In this document: in pieces, positions 33,653 to 41,567 of the stretch
Layout: each line of letters opens with the position of its first letter
Numbering within the stretch: the stretch's first letter is position 1
NCBI GenBank assembly: GCA_964195995.1
Contig: CAXMQS010000001.1
Coordinates: 45,467 to 109,466 of the forward strand
Origin: CAXMQS01 sp964195995
GTDB taxonomy: Bacteria > Actinomycetota > Acidimicrobiia > Spongiisociales > JAOTWH01
Reading direction: 5' to 3'
DNA: 64,000 bases
Translations under genes and position numbers: made by a program
Notes under the pieces: generated by a model
The model's database searches: none
What the model was told of the DNA's origin: nothing
What the model saw: only the letters and a program-made list of their open reading frames with translations

Positions 33653-34548
33653 CAGCGCGAGTCGGAGTACACGTTGTAGAAGCGGGTGTAGTTGTCCGCG
33701 ATGAGGGCTGCAGCCTCACCTCGCTCGAGGTCGCCGCTCACGAAACCGTCTATCCCCGGACCCCAGATGGACCTGCCGATGGCGAATCCGCGGTAGCCGT
33801 CGACCGGTGCCCCCATGGCCAACCAGTGGTCGACCTTGGCATCATCTGCTCCTCGACCCAGTACGACGGCGCACACGTCGTCCCGGCCGCCGGAGCGGAT
33901 GAGACTGGAGACTGCTTCGCAGTCAGAACGATGATCGAGGCCTTCGATCTTCCAGATGTCGGGTTCGACGCCGCGGGCATGAATCTCTCCGATGACATCG
34001 AGCATGACCGCCGGTCGCACCTTTGTGTCGTAGTCGGCAGCGACATCTCCAACGGAAGCCAGCTGGTCGGCGGAGCCGGGCACGAGTAGCTCGAACAGGA
34101 ATTTCCGATCGCGCTCATGCAACCAGTCGCCGAGCCGGCGGAGTCGTTCTCCCTGGAGGTCTTTGGTGTCGGGATCATCCGCCGTGTTCCAGCGCACGAG
34201 GACCTTGGTGAACGAAGGGTCGAACTGTTCGATATGCGTTCCGAAGTCGTCGCCGTATTCGAAGTCGAATATGTCCTGACCCGACTTTTCGACCGGCATG
34301 GCGAACGAAATGTCGGCCTGGCGCGCTGCCGCTACCACCGCCTCGCCCATCTCCTCGTCGACGAGTATGCCTCCTCCGGGGATGTCGGTGGCGGTCAGCT
34401 CGAAGCCCTCCAACACCAGGTGCTTGGCGTCTTTGAGGCGCTCGAGCTCGTCTGTATTGGGATCACCGGCAATGCCGAATCGCTTGCGGAAGCTTCCTCT
34501 GTGGTCGAATGCCAGGATGAACAGGTCAGCGTCGTAGCCGAGCCCCAT
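33652..34548 (-). CDS. DUF2090 family class I aldolase-like protein
   Basis: 298-aa TIM-barrel protein of the DUF2090 family, whose characterised context is the 2-deoxy-5-keto-gluconate-6-phosphate aldolase part of inositol catabolism. The N-terminus LFILAFDHRGSFRKRF is the family signature, and the candidate Schiff-base lysine is in EPDIWKIEGLD (about residues 196-206). GILVDEEMGE, ELLVPGSADQ and GFAIGRSIWGPGI are other conserved-looking strands. It is the first gene of an operon with two phosphofructokinases and no inositol genes, which suggests a role as a fructose- or tagatose-bisphosphate aldolase; this is inference. ATG 34548 is divergent from dnaE. Confidence 0.75.
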   Translation of the reverse strand: MGLGYDADLFILAFDHRGSFRKRFGIAGDPNTDELERLKDAKHLVLEGFELTATDIPGGGILVDEEMGEAVVAAARQADISFAMPVEKSGQDIFDFEYGDDFGTHIEQFDPSFTKVLVRWNTADDPDTKDLQGERLRRLGDWLHERDRKFLFELLVPGSADQLASVGDVAADYDTKVRPAVMLDVIGEIHARGVEPDIWKIEGLDHRSDCEAVSSLIRSGGRDDVCAVVLGRGADDAKVDHWLAMGAPVDGYRGFAIGRSIWGPGIDGFVSGDLERGEAAALIADNYTRFYNVYSDSR

Positions 34549-34687
34549 CGGGTGTCTCCTCGGTAGGTCGCCGCGAGGATAACGACGGCCACCGGCGAGA
34601 TTGCGGGGGAGCGGGCCCGACGGACAGGCGGCGGCGGGGGCCTGCTACCGTTTGCTTACACTCGTGTAGTTACCCACTCGGAGGACA

Positions 34688-37600
34688 GTGGACAGCTTCG
34701 CCCATCTACATCTCCACACCGAATTCTCCATGCTCGATGGCGCAGCCAGGGTGGCTGATGTGGTCGCGGCTGCGGTGGCCGACGGGCAGCCTGCTGTCGC
34801 CATTACCGACCATGGTGTGATGTACGGCGTCGTCGACTTCTACCGGGCGGCCACCAAGGTCGGAGTCAAACCGATCATCGGCATCGAGGCTTACGTCACC
34901 CCGGGGAGTCGCTTCGATCGGCCGGCGCGCAGAGACGACGTTCGCCACCACATGACCCTCCTTGCCGAGAACCAGGAGGGCTACCGCAATCTCATGGCCC
35001 TCGCCTCGTCCGCCTACCTGGACGGCTTCTATTACAAGCCGCGGATGGACTACGAGCTGCTGGCGGAGCACTCGGCCGGCATCATCGCGACTTCGGGGTG
35101 CCTCGGCGGCCCCGTAGCCCAACGGCTCGCTCCCGATGCGTCACGGGAGGAGGGGAACGTTGGAGGAGAGCGCGACTACGAAGCCGCGGTAGGCGCCGCC
35201 GGACAGCTCCAGGACATCTTCGGCAAAGACAATTTCTTCATCGAGGTCATGGACCACGGCCTCGCCGCCCAGCAGCGGATCATGGACGACCTCATCTCAA
35301 TATCGGGGGACGTTGGGGCGCCCCTCCTGGCGACGAACGATTGTCACTACACGAAGGCCAGTGAGGCCGAAACGCACGACGTTCTGCTGTGCATCCAGAC
35401 CGGGGCGACGCGAGAAGACGAGGGCCGCTTCCGCTTCGACGCCGACGAGTTCTACATGAAGTCTTCTGCCCAGATGCGCACGCTGTTCCCCAACGAGCGC
35501 TATCCGGCCGCTGCAGACAACACATTGTGGATCGCCGAGAGGGCCGATGTTCGCCTTGACTTCGGTGAGTTCCTCTTGCCGAGCTTCCAGGTTCCCGAGG
35601 GCGAGACCGAACTGTCCTACCTCCGGACCTTGGTGTATTCGGGAGCCAAGGAGCGCTATGGGGATCCCCTCTCCGACGCAGTCAAGGACCGCATCGAGAG
35701 AGAACTCAAGGTCATCTCGGACATGGGATTCCCCGCCTACTTCCTCATCGTGTGGGATCTCATGGCCTACGCCAAGAAGCGCGGGATCCGCACCGGTCCG
35801 GGGAGGGGCAGCGCCCCGGCCGCCATCGTTTCCTACTGCCTCGGGATAACGGGGATCGATCCTCTCGAGTACGGCCTCATCTTCGAGAGGTTCCTCAATC
35901 CGGGCCGTCGTCAGATGCCTGATATCGACATCGACTTCGATGAGCGGTATCGGTCTGAGATGATTCGCTACTGCGCCGAGCGCTACGGCTCAGATCACGT
36001 AGCCCAGATCGTGACGTTCTCGACGATCAAGGGCCGCCAGGCCGTTCGTGACTCGGCCCGGGTTCTCGGCTTCCCTTACGGCTTGGGCGACCGGATCGCC
36101 AAGTTGATGCCGCCGCCGATCCTCGGCATCGAGGCCTCGCTGACCCAATGCCTCGAGGCACCCGCACCGGGGGCCGACCCCGCGGTGCGTGATTTCCACG
36201 CCAATGCCGCCGGGCTGCGCGAGGCCTATCAGGCCGATCCGGAGGTCGAACGGGTCGTCGACGCGGCTCGTGGGCTCGAAGGCCTGCGACGCCAGGACTC
36301 GATCCATGCCGCGGCCGTCGTGATCTCGGCGCAGCCCCTCACCGACATCGTTCCCGTCCAGCGCAAGGGCGAAGACGCCGAGGTCGTCACTCAATACGAG
36401 ATGGGCGCCATCGAGGCTCTGGGCTTGCTGAAGATGGACTTCCTTGGCCTGAGGAATTTGTCGACGATCGAGAGAACCATCGAATTGGTAGCAAGGTCGC
36501 GGGGCGAGACGGTCGATGTCGACAACATCGCGCTCGACGACCCGGCTGTATACGAGATGCTGCAACGCGGCGAGTCGATTGGCGTCTTCCAACTCGAGGG
36601 CGGTCCGATGCGCTCGTTGATGCGCAACCTGCGGCCCGACCGTTTTGCAGATCTGATCGCTCTCGTAGCCCTCTACCGACCGGGCCCGCTCGGCGCCAAC
36701 ATGCACAACGAGTACGCGGACCGCAAGAACGGCAGGTCGGAGGTGACCTACCTCCATCCCGACCTCGAGCCGATCCTCGGCGACAGCTACGGGATCATGG
36801 TGTTCCAGGAGCAGGTCATGCAGACGGCGCAGGCCATGGCCGGGTTCTCGATGGCAGAGGCAGACGATCTACGTAAGGCGATGGGCAAGAAGATTCCTGC
36901 AGTGATGGCCGCGCAACAGGACAAGTTCGTTGCCGGCTGTGTCGCCAACGGACACAGCGAAGACCTCGGTTCGGAGCTGTTCGGGTTCATCGAGCACTTC
37001 GCCGGCTACGGCTTCAACAAGCCGCACTCCGCTGCCTACGGCCTAGTTGCCTATCAAACGGCGTGGCTCAAGGTCCACTACCCGGCCGAGTACATGGCCG
37101 CTCTTCTCACCTCGGTTAAGAGGGACAAGGATCGCACCGCCCTCTACCTGAACGAATGTCGAACGATGGGCATCAACGTTCGGCCGCCAGACGTCAATCG
37201 CTCGGAGTCGGACTTCACTGCTGACGAGCACGGCATCACTTTCGGCCTGTCGGCAGTTCGCAATATCGGCGAGGGCGTTGTCGAGCTCATCGAGCTCGAA
37301 CGCACCAAGAACGGTCCGTACGAGGACTTCACGGACTTCGTCAACCGCGTCGACACCAGTGTTCTCAACAGACGAACGGTTGAGTCGCTCATCAAGGCGG
37401 GCGCCTTCGACTCCGTCGGTCATGCTCGCAGAGGTCTCTTCGAGTCATTCGAGGAGATGCTCGATGCCGTCATCGCGCGGAGGCGTGCCGAAGACATGGG
37501 CCAGTACTCGCTGTTCGGATCCGAAGAGGGGGCCGTTCAGAACGGCATCGTCGAGTTCTCCGACAGGGAATGGGAACGCAAGGTCCAGCTGGCGTTCGAG

Positions 37601-38191
37601 AAGGAGATGCTGGGGCTCTATGTGAGCGATCATCCGTTGTTCGGCGTCTCCGAGCTGCTGCGGTCGATGTCGACGACGACGCTGGCCGGCCTTTGGGAGC
37701 TCCCGGACGGAGCGACCGTCACGGCGGGAGGCATCGTCGGCAGCATCACCCGGCGCTACACCCGCAAGGGCGAGCCGATGCAGTTCTTCCAGTTCGAGGA
37801 CCTGGAGGCGTCGGTCGAGGTGGTCTGTTTTCCGCGAACGGTCAATGAGCATGGCCCGTTGATCCGTGAAGACGCGGTGTTGCTTATCAGCGGACGCCTC
37901 GACCATCGTGGTGACGCCGTGAAGTTGGTGGCCAACGAGATCCGCGAGCCGACGCTCGACCCCGACTCGACGGTGCGGTTGCGGGTTCCCGCCACCAGCC
38001 TGTCTCGGGCCATGGTGGAGCGGCTGAAGATGGTGCTCGGGAACCACCCGGGGTCGTCACCGGTCATGCTCTTCATGACCGGTGAGTCGGCCGACAAGGT
38101 CATCAGGCTCGGTGACGAGTTCCGTGTCGAGGCCCGATCTGCCCTCTATGCCGAGCTGCGCGAGCTACTCGGTCCATCGGCGGTCGTCTAG
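34688..38191 (+). CDS. dnaE: DNA polymerase III subunit alpha
   Basis: 1167-aa replicative polymerase (C-family, DnaE1 type). The PHP domain starts FAHLHLHTEFSMLDG and keeps metal-binding residues (ITDHG, GIEAYV, TSGCLGG, ATNDCHY), so the PHP site looks intact. The palm has GPGRGSAPAAIVSYCLGIT and the catalytic PDIDIDF (about residues 411-417); the fingers, FGYGFNKPHSAAY-type helix (GYGFNKPHSAAYGLVAYQTAW), beta-binding region and an OB-fold (VTAGGIVGSITRRYTRKG) follow. GTG 34688 has GGAGGA 3-8 nt upstream. Divergent from the aldolase operon; the 139-bp gap should contain both promoters. Confidence 0.97.
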   Translation: MDSFAHLHLHTEFSMLDGAARVADVVAAAVADGQPAVAITDHGVMYGVVDFYRAATKVGVKPIIGIEAYVTPGSRFDRPARRDDVRHHMTLLAENQEGYRNLMALASSAYLDGFYYKPRMDYELLAEHSAGIIATSGCLGGPVAQRLAPDASREEGNVGGERDYEAAVGAAGQLQDIFGKDNFFIEVMDHGLAAQQRIMDDLISISGDVGAPLLATNDCHYTKASEAETHDVLLCIQTGATREDEGRFRFDADEFYMKSSAQMRTLFPNERYPAAADNTLWIAERADVRLDFGEFLLPSFQVPEGETELSYLRTLVYSGAKERYGDPLSDAVKDRIERELKVISDMGFPAYFLIVWDLMAYAKKRGIRTGPGRGSAPAAIVSYCLGITGIDPLEYGLIFERFLNPGRRQMPDIDIDFDERYRSEMIRYCAERYGSDHVAQIVTFSTIKGRQAVRDSARVLGFPYGLGDRIAKLMPPPILGIEASLTQCLEAPAPGADPAVRDFHANAAGLREAYQADPEVERVVDAARGLEGLRRQDSIHAAAVVISAQPLTDIVPVQRKGEDAEVVTQYEMGAIEALGLLKMDFLGLRNLSTIERTIELVARSRGETVDVDNIALDDPAVYEMLQRGESIGVFQLEGGPMRSLMRNLRPDRFADLIALVALYRPGPLGANMHNEYADRKNGRSEVTYLHPDLEPILGDSYGIMVFQEQVMQTAQAMAGFSMAEADDLRKAMGKKIPAVMAAQQDKFVAGCVANGHSEDLGSELFGFIEHFAGYGFNKPHSAAYGLVAYQTAWLKVHYPAEYMAALLTSVKRDKDRTALYLNECRTMGINVRPPDVNRSESDFTADEHGITFGLSAVRNIGEGVVELIELERTKNGPYEDFTDFVNRVDTSVLNRRTVESLIKAGAFDSVGHARRGLFESFEEMLDAVIARRRAEDMGQYSLFGSEEGAVQNGIVEFSDREWERKVQLAFEKEMLGLYVSDHPLFGVSELLRSMSTTTLAGLWELPDGATVTAGGIVGSITRRYTRKGEPMQFFQFEDLEASVEVVCFPRTVNEHGPLIREDAVLLISGRLDHRGDAVKLVANEIREPTLDPDSTVRLRVPATSLSRAMVERLKMVLGNHPGSSPVMLFMTGESADKVIRLGDEFRVEARSALYAELRELLGPSAVV

Positions 38192-38236
38192 GTAGCTGCG
38201 GCCTAGCCTGCACCATCTAGCGACGACAGAGGAGCC

Positions 38237-38449
38237 ATGGCCGATTTCGATGTTGACGCCTTCATCGCCAGGTTCGCCGAACGCGCCGAGGCGGTAAAGG
38301 AGCGGGGCATTCCGCCCCTCGAGGGGGAGGCCCGCCGCACCTTCATCGCGGCCGCCGAGCAGGACTACATGGACTACGCGCTTGTCGCCAACGCCAGCTT
38401 CGAGGTCGCCGAAGGTGCCCTCCTGCTGCGGATCCCGCTGGCCCCGTAG
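38237..38449 (+). CDS. Small hypothetical protein
   Basis: 70-aa soluble protein (MADFDVDAFIARFAERAEAV), acidic and helix-rich, with no recognised domain. I accept it because ATG 38237 has a good Shine-Dalgarno (GAGGAG, 3-8 nt upstream), it follows dnaE by 45 bp on the same strand, and its base composition by codon position looks coding. Possibly co-transcribed with dnaE. Function unknown. Confidence 0.65.
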   Translation: MADFDVDAFIARFAERAEAVKERGIPPLEGEARRTFIAAAEQDYMDYALVANASFEVAEGALLLRIPLAP

Positions 38450-38522
38450 TCGCCCCTTCGGCGCTTCGCGCCATGAGCACCTCAATCGATACGCTCGAGT
38501 CGCCTCCGAGCGAGCCGTTCAA

Positions 38523-39062
38523 CTAAGCCGTTCGGTTGCGGATGCCCTGGAGAACATCGGGTGACCGCTCCGGCGGCGCGGCAGCCCGCTCCAGCGTCCG
38601 GAACTCGAAGGCGACCGGTCCCTCGTGCTTGTGCGAAGCCACCTGGTGCCAGTCGTCAGGATCCCACTTCGGAAACCAGACATCGCCTTGCGGTTCCGCG
38701 TCGACCAGCGTTAGCTCCATGCGGTCGGCGTGCTCCAGGAACAGGTCGTAGACGGCGGCGCCGCCGATGACGAAGAGTTCGCCGTCTGCACCCCCGAGCT
38801 CCTCGGCGATGGCCATGGCCTCGGGGACGCTGTTGGCGACCTCGACTCCGCCCGGGCGATAGGCAGGATTGCGGGTGAGCACGATGTTGGTGCGGTCGGG
38901 GAGCGGGCGGCCGATCGACTCGAAGGTGGCGCGACCCATGACGACGGTGTTGCCGACGGTGAGGCGTTTGAAGCGACGCAGGTCGGCGGAGATCGACCAC
39001 GGCAGTTCTCCGTCAACGCCGATGACGCCGTTGCGGGCGACGGCGGCGATGAGGACGATCAC
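38523..39062 (-). CDS. folA: Dihydrofolate reductase
   Basis: 179-aa NADPH-dependent reductase that regenerates tetrahydrofolate from the dihydrofolate produced by ThyA. MIVLIAAVARNGVIGVDGELPW is the N-terminal signature with the substrate-binding region; DLRRFKRLTVGNTVVMGRATFESIGRPLP and FVIGGAAVYDLFL (NADPH phosphate and Gly-Gly segment) are typical. GTG 39062 overlaps the thyA stop (GTGA), so the two are translationally coupled. A non-conserved 20-residue C-terminal tail (RAAAPPERSPDVLQGIRNRTA) extends past the usual length of about 160. Confidence 0.96.
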   Translation of the reverse strand: MIVLIAAVARNGVIGVDGELPWSISADLRRFKRLTVGNTVVMGRATFESIGRPLPDRTNIVLTRNPAYRPGGVEVANSVPEAMAIAEELGGADGELFVIGGAAVYDLFLEHADRMELTLVDAEPQGDVWFPKWDPDDWHQVASHKHEGPVAFEFRTLERAAAPPERSPDVLQGIRNRTA

Positions 39063-39856
39063 ACGGAGACCAATCCCTTGATGGCGGGATGGGGGTCATA
39101 GTTGACGAGCGTGAAGTCCTCGTACTTGAAGGAGAAGATGTCCGTGACGTCAGGGTTGACTTCCATCCGAGCCAGCGGCCGCGGGTCTCGATCGAGCTGC
39201 TGCTTCACCTGCTCGAGGTGGTTGTTGTAGATGTGGGTGTCGGCCAGCGTGTGCACGAACTCGCCAGGACGAAGCCCTGTCACCTGGGCGACCATCATCA
39301 GGAGGAGCGAGTACGAGGCGATGTTGAACGGCACTCCGAGGAAGAGGTCGGCGCTCCGCTGATACAGCTGCAGGCTCAGGCGGTCGCCGTCGACGTAGAA
39401 CTGGAACAGCAGGTGGCACGGTGGCAGTGCCATGTTGGGAATCTCGGCGACGTTCCAGGCCGAGACGATGTGCCGGCGTGAGTGCGGGTCGCGCCGGATG
39501 CCCTCGATGACGTCCGATATCTGATCGATGGTCTGCCCGTTGGGAGCTCCCCACGACCGCCACTGCACGCCGTAGACGGGGCCGAGCTCTCCGGTTTCGG
39601 GGTCGGCCCACTCGTTCCAGATCCGAACGCCGTTGTCCTTGAGGTAGGCGACGTTGGAGTCGCCGGCCAGGAACCACAGCAACTCGTGGATGATGGACTT
39701 GAGGTGGACTTTCTTGGTCGTGACGAGCGGAAACCCATCATCGAGGTCGTATCGGTTCTGGCGGCCGAAGACGCCGCGGGTTCCGGTGCCGGTCCGGTCG
39801 AGTCGCTCGGTCCCATCGTCGAGGACCTCTTGGAGTAGAGACAGGTATTGCTGCAT
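39059..39856 (-). CDS. thyA: Thymidylate synthase (ThyA type)
   Basis: 265-aa folate-dependent enzyme methylating dUMP to dTMP, with 5,10-methylene-tetrahydrofolate as donor and reductant. The N-terminus is MQQYLSLLQEVLDDG; RTGTGTRGVFG, the catalytic Cys in ALPPCHLLFQFYV, QLYQRSADLFLGVPFNIASY and HIYNNHLEQV are all in place. Length matches E. coli ThyA (264). ATG 39856 is preceded by GGAGGGG; the frame extends upstream through non-coding sequence. First gene of thyA-folA. Confidence 0.97.
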   Translation of the reverse strand: MQQYLSLLQEVLDDGTERLDRTGTGTRGVFGRQNRYDLDDGFPLVTTKKVHLKSIIHELLWFLAGDSNVAYLKDNGVRIWNEWADPETGELGPVYGVQWRSWGAPNGQTIDQISDVIEGIRRDPHSRRHIVSAWNVAEIPNMALPPCHLLFQFYVDGDRLSLQLYQRSADLFLGVPFNIASYSLLLMMVAQVTGLRPGEFVHTLADTHIYNNHLEQVKQQLDRDPRPLARMEVNPDVTDIFSFKYEDFTLVNYDPHPAIKGLVSV

Positions 39857-39958
39857 GATTGCCCCTCCAGGGGTGGGTGGCCGGGGGAAGAGAATCAGCC
39901 GTTGTGTGGTGCACTTTAGCGGAGAATGACAATCGTGTAAGTCTGGAGGCACCAAGCG

Positions 39959-40291
39959 GTGCGCGTATCCTTGGAGTCCGTGACCGCCCTTCGCGTACTG
40001 CTCGTCATCCTGGTACTCACCATCCTTGTGGTGGCAGCACTGCCGCTGCTGGTCGTCGTCGATCTGGTGTCTGGAGGCGATGGCTATGGGCTGTGCGCTT
40101 CGGGGCTCACCTCGTGTCGCACCTCTTACTTCGATGGGCCAGAACTGGCGGCTTTCATCGCGTTGGTCACGTTCGTGCTGATAGCTGCGATCCGGGTAGT
40201 CCAAGTGGCGATGATGCGCCTGTCGGCCGGCCGTTCACGGCGTTTGAGTGGTCCGCTCTCTCCTCCTCGAGCGTCGACGCCCCGGCGCTAG
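39959..40291 (+). CDS. Small membrane protein of unknown function
   Basis: 110-aa protein with two predicted transmembrane helices (about residues 11-36 and 61-84) and a basic C-terminal tail (RLSAGRSRRLSG). The loop between them (GGDGYGLCASGLTSCRTSYFDGPE) contains two cysteines that could form an extracytoplasmic disulfide. GTG 39959 (GGAGG 9-13 nt upstream) and GTG 39980 are both possible starts. Divergent from thyA. No family recognised. Confidence 0.6.
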   Translation: MRVSLESVTALRVLLVILVLTILVVAALPLLVVVDLVSGGDGYGLCASGLTSCRTSYFDGPELAAFIALVTFVLIAAIRVVQVAMMRLSAGRSRRLSGPLSPPRASTPRR

Positions 40292-40333
40292 AGCTCTGTG
40301 CGGGTCCCTAGCGGTCTCAGGTATCGTGCTGCG

Positions 40334-40765
40334 GTGCAAGAACCTCAGACAAGAGAGCCGCTGCGCGATCGATTCCCTGACTACATGGCCTCTTTCTCGG
40401 TTATGGCGGGACTCGCCATGGCGATCGGACTGGTGGTGGCACTGTTCTCCTCGGTCAGCTACGCCGCGGGCGCCGGCTACGGCCTGATGTTGCTTGGGGT
40501 CGGCATGCTCGCCGTCGGTGGCACTCAGGGCGGCGGATACGCCAACCTCGGCGTTGGCGCTGTCAGCATGCTCTTCGGGAGTCGCCGCCACGACGAGGAC
40601 TACTCCGACGAGCGGGTGAGGAGGGGAACCGCTGGCCGCGTCGACCCTCGGCAGCGGCTACGCAAGGGCCTGCGGCCAGAGGCCAACCCGAGTGCATTCT
40701 GGTTGGTCATCGGCGGCCTCGTCGCCATCGGCGCCGGCATCGGCCTTCTCAACAGCTTCGGCTAG
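40334..40765 (+). CDS. Small membrane protein of unknown function
   Basis: 143-aa protein with three hydrophobic segments: about residues 23-43 (MAGLAMAIGLVVALFSSV), 47-65 and 121-138 (FWLVIGGLVAIGAGIGLL). Between the second and third is a charged cytoplasmic-type loop with many Arg/Asp (SRRHDEDYSDERVRRG). Start uncertain: GTG 40334 is preferred for a compact N-terminus; GTG 40298 would add 12 residues. The 3' end overlaps the convergent gene by 4 bp. Function unknown. Confidence 0.6.
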   Translation: MQEPQTREPLRDRFPDYMASFSVMAGLAMAIGLVVALFSSVSYAAGAGYGLMLLGVGMLAVGGTQGGGYANLGVGAVSMLFGSRRHDEDYSDERVRRGTAGRVDPRQRLRKGLRPEANPSAFWLVIGGLVAIGAGIGLLNSFG

Positions 40766-41139
40766 ATCCGTCGAGTCAGAGACGCCAGAGCGCCTGCCAT
40801 CCCCAGAACGCTGGCGCCGAGCAGGATCCACGAACCGGCTCCGAGGCCGGCACCCGGCGTATCTGCCGCCTTCACCGCATCGGCGAGCTTGAACGCCGCC
40901 AGCACAATCGCCACTCCGGCGAACCCGACGGTGGGTACGGCCAGCGACGTCCTGAGAGCTTCTGCCCTGTCACCGAACACGGCGAGCGCGGCGGGCACCG
41001 CCAGCACGACCACCACAGGCCAGGCGTAGCTGTCGATCCCAGCGATGGAACCCTGCTGGTCGAACCTGACGAAGGGGAGGGCAAGAGAGATCGCGCCGAT
41101 GGCTGCTGCCGCGATCAGCATGATCCGCGAGCGATGCAC
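40762..41139 (-). CDS. Four-helix membrane protein of unknown function
   Basis: 125-aa protein that is almost wholly hydrophobic, with likely helices at about residues 6-24, 40-56, 68-84 and 102-120. A short loop (VRFDQQGSIAGIDSYAW) after the first helix may face the outside. GTG 41139 shares a base with the stop of the upstream thioesterase gene (TAGTG), so it is probably translated from the same messenger as the exporter and thioesterase. No family recognised. Confidence 0.65.
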   Translation of the reverse strand: MHRSRIMLIAAAAIGAISLALPFVRFDQQGSIAGIDSYAWPVVVVLAVPAALAVFGDRAEALRTSLAVPTVGFAGVAIVLAAFKLADAVKAADTPGAGLGAGSWILLGASVLGMAGALASLTRRI

Positions 41140-41567
41140 TAAAGCACCTCCTGGCGGACAAGATAGACACCACGGGCCTCCGCATGAACGCCGGCCTCGC
41201 TCCGCAGCTGGCCGGACAGGCGCAGCCGCCGGCCGCTGCGGTCATCGACCCGCCCGGCCAACGTAAACGTGGTATCGGGCGGCGATGGTGCTTTGTACCG
41301 AAGCTCAAGTGTCGCGGTCACGGCTAGGACTCCCTCGAAATAGATGGCGGTCCAAGCCAACACCTCATCGAGGGCGGTGGCGACGATGCCGCCGTGCAGG
41401 GTGGCGTCGAAGCCGCGGTACTCGGGGCGCGGCGTCCAGTCAACAACGACCTCGTCTTCGACCACACGGAAACCGTCGAGGCCAAGGCCGATGGGATTGG
41501 CCCGGCCACACGCGAAGCAATGGTCGTAGTCCTTGCGCAAGGCAGCGATTCGTGATGGTGAGATCAT
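41139..41567 (-). CDS. Hotdog-fold thioesterase (PaaI-like)
   Basis: 142-aa hotdog-fold protein of the 4HBT/PaaI thioesterase superfamily. The N-terminus has DHCFACGRANPIGLGL, a Cys-containing motif common in one actinobacterial subgroup, and the active-site region is ATLHGGIVATALDEVLAW (about residues 60-77), where HGG and the following acidic residue are characteristic. Likely hydrolyses acyl-CoA thioesters; substrate unknown. ATG 41567 overlaps the stop of the ABC exporter gene (ATGA); a start at 41603 would lie fully inside that gene. Confidence 0.87.
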   Translation of the reverse strand: MISPSRIAALRKDYDHCFACGRANPIGLGLDGFRVVEDEVVVDWTPRPEYRGFDATLHGGIVATALDEVLAWTAIYFEGVLAVTATLELRYKAPSPPDTTFTLAGRVDDRSGRRLRLSGQLRSEAGVHAEARGVYLVRQEVL

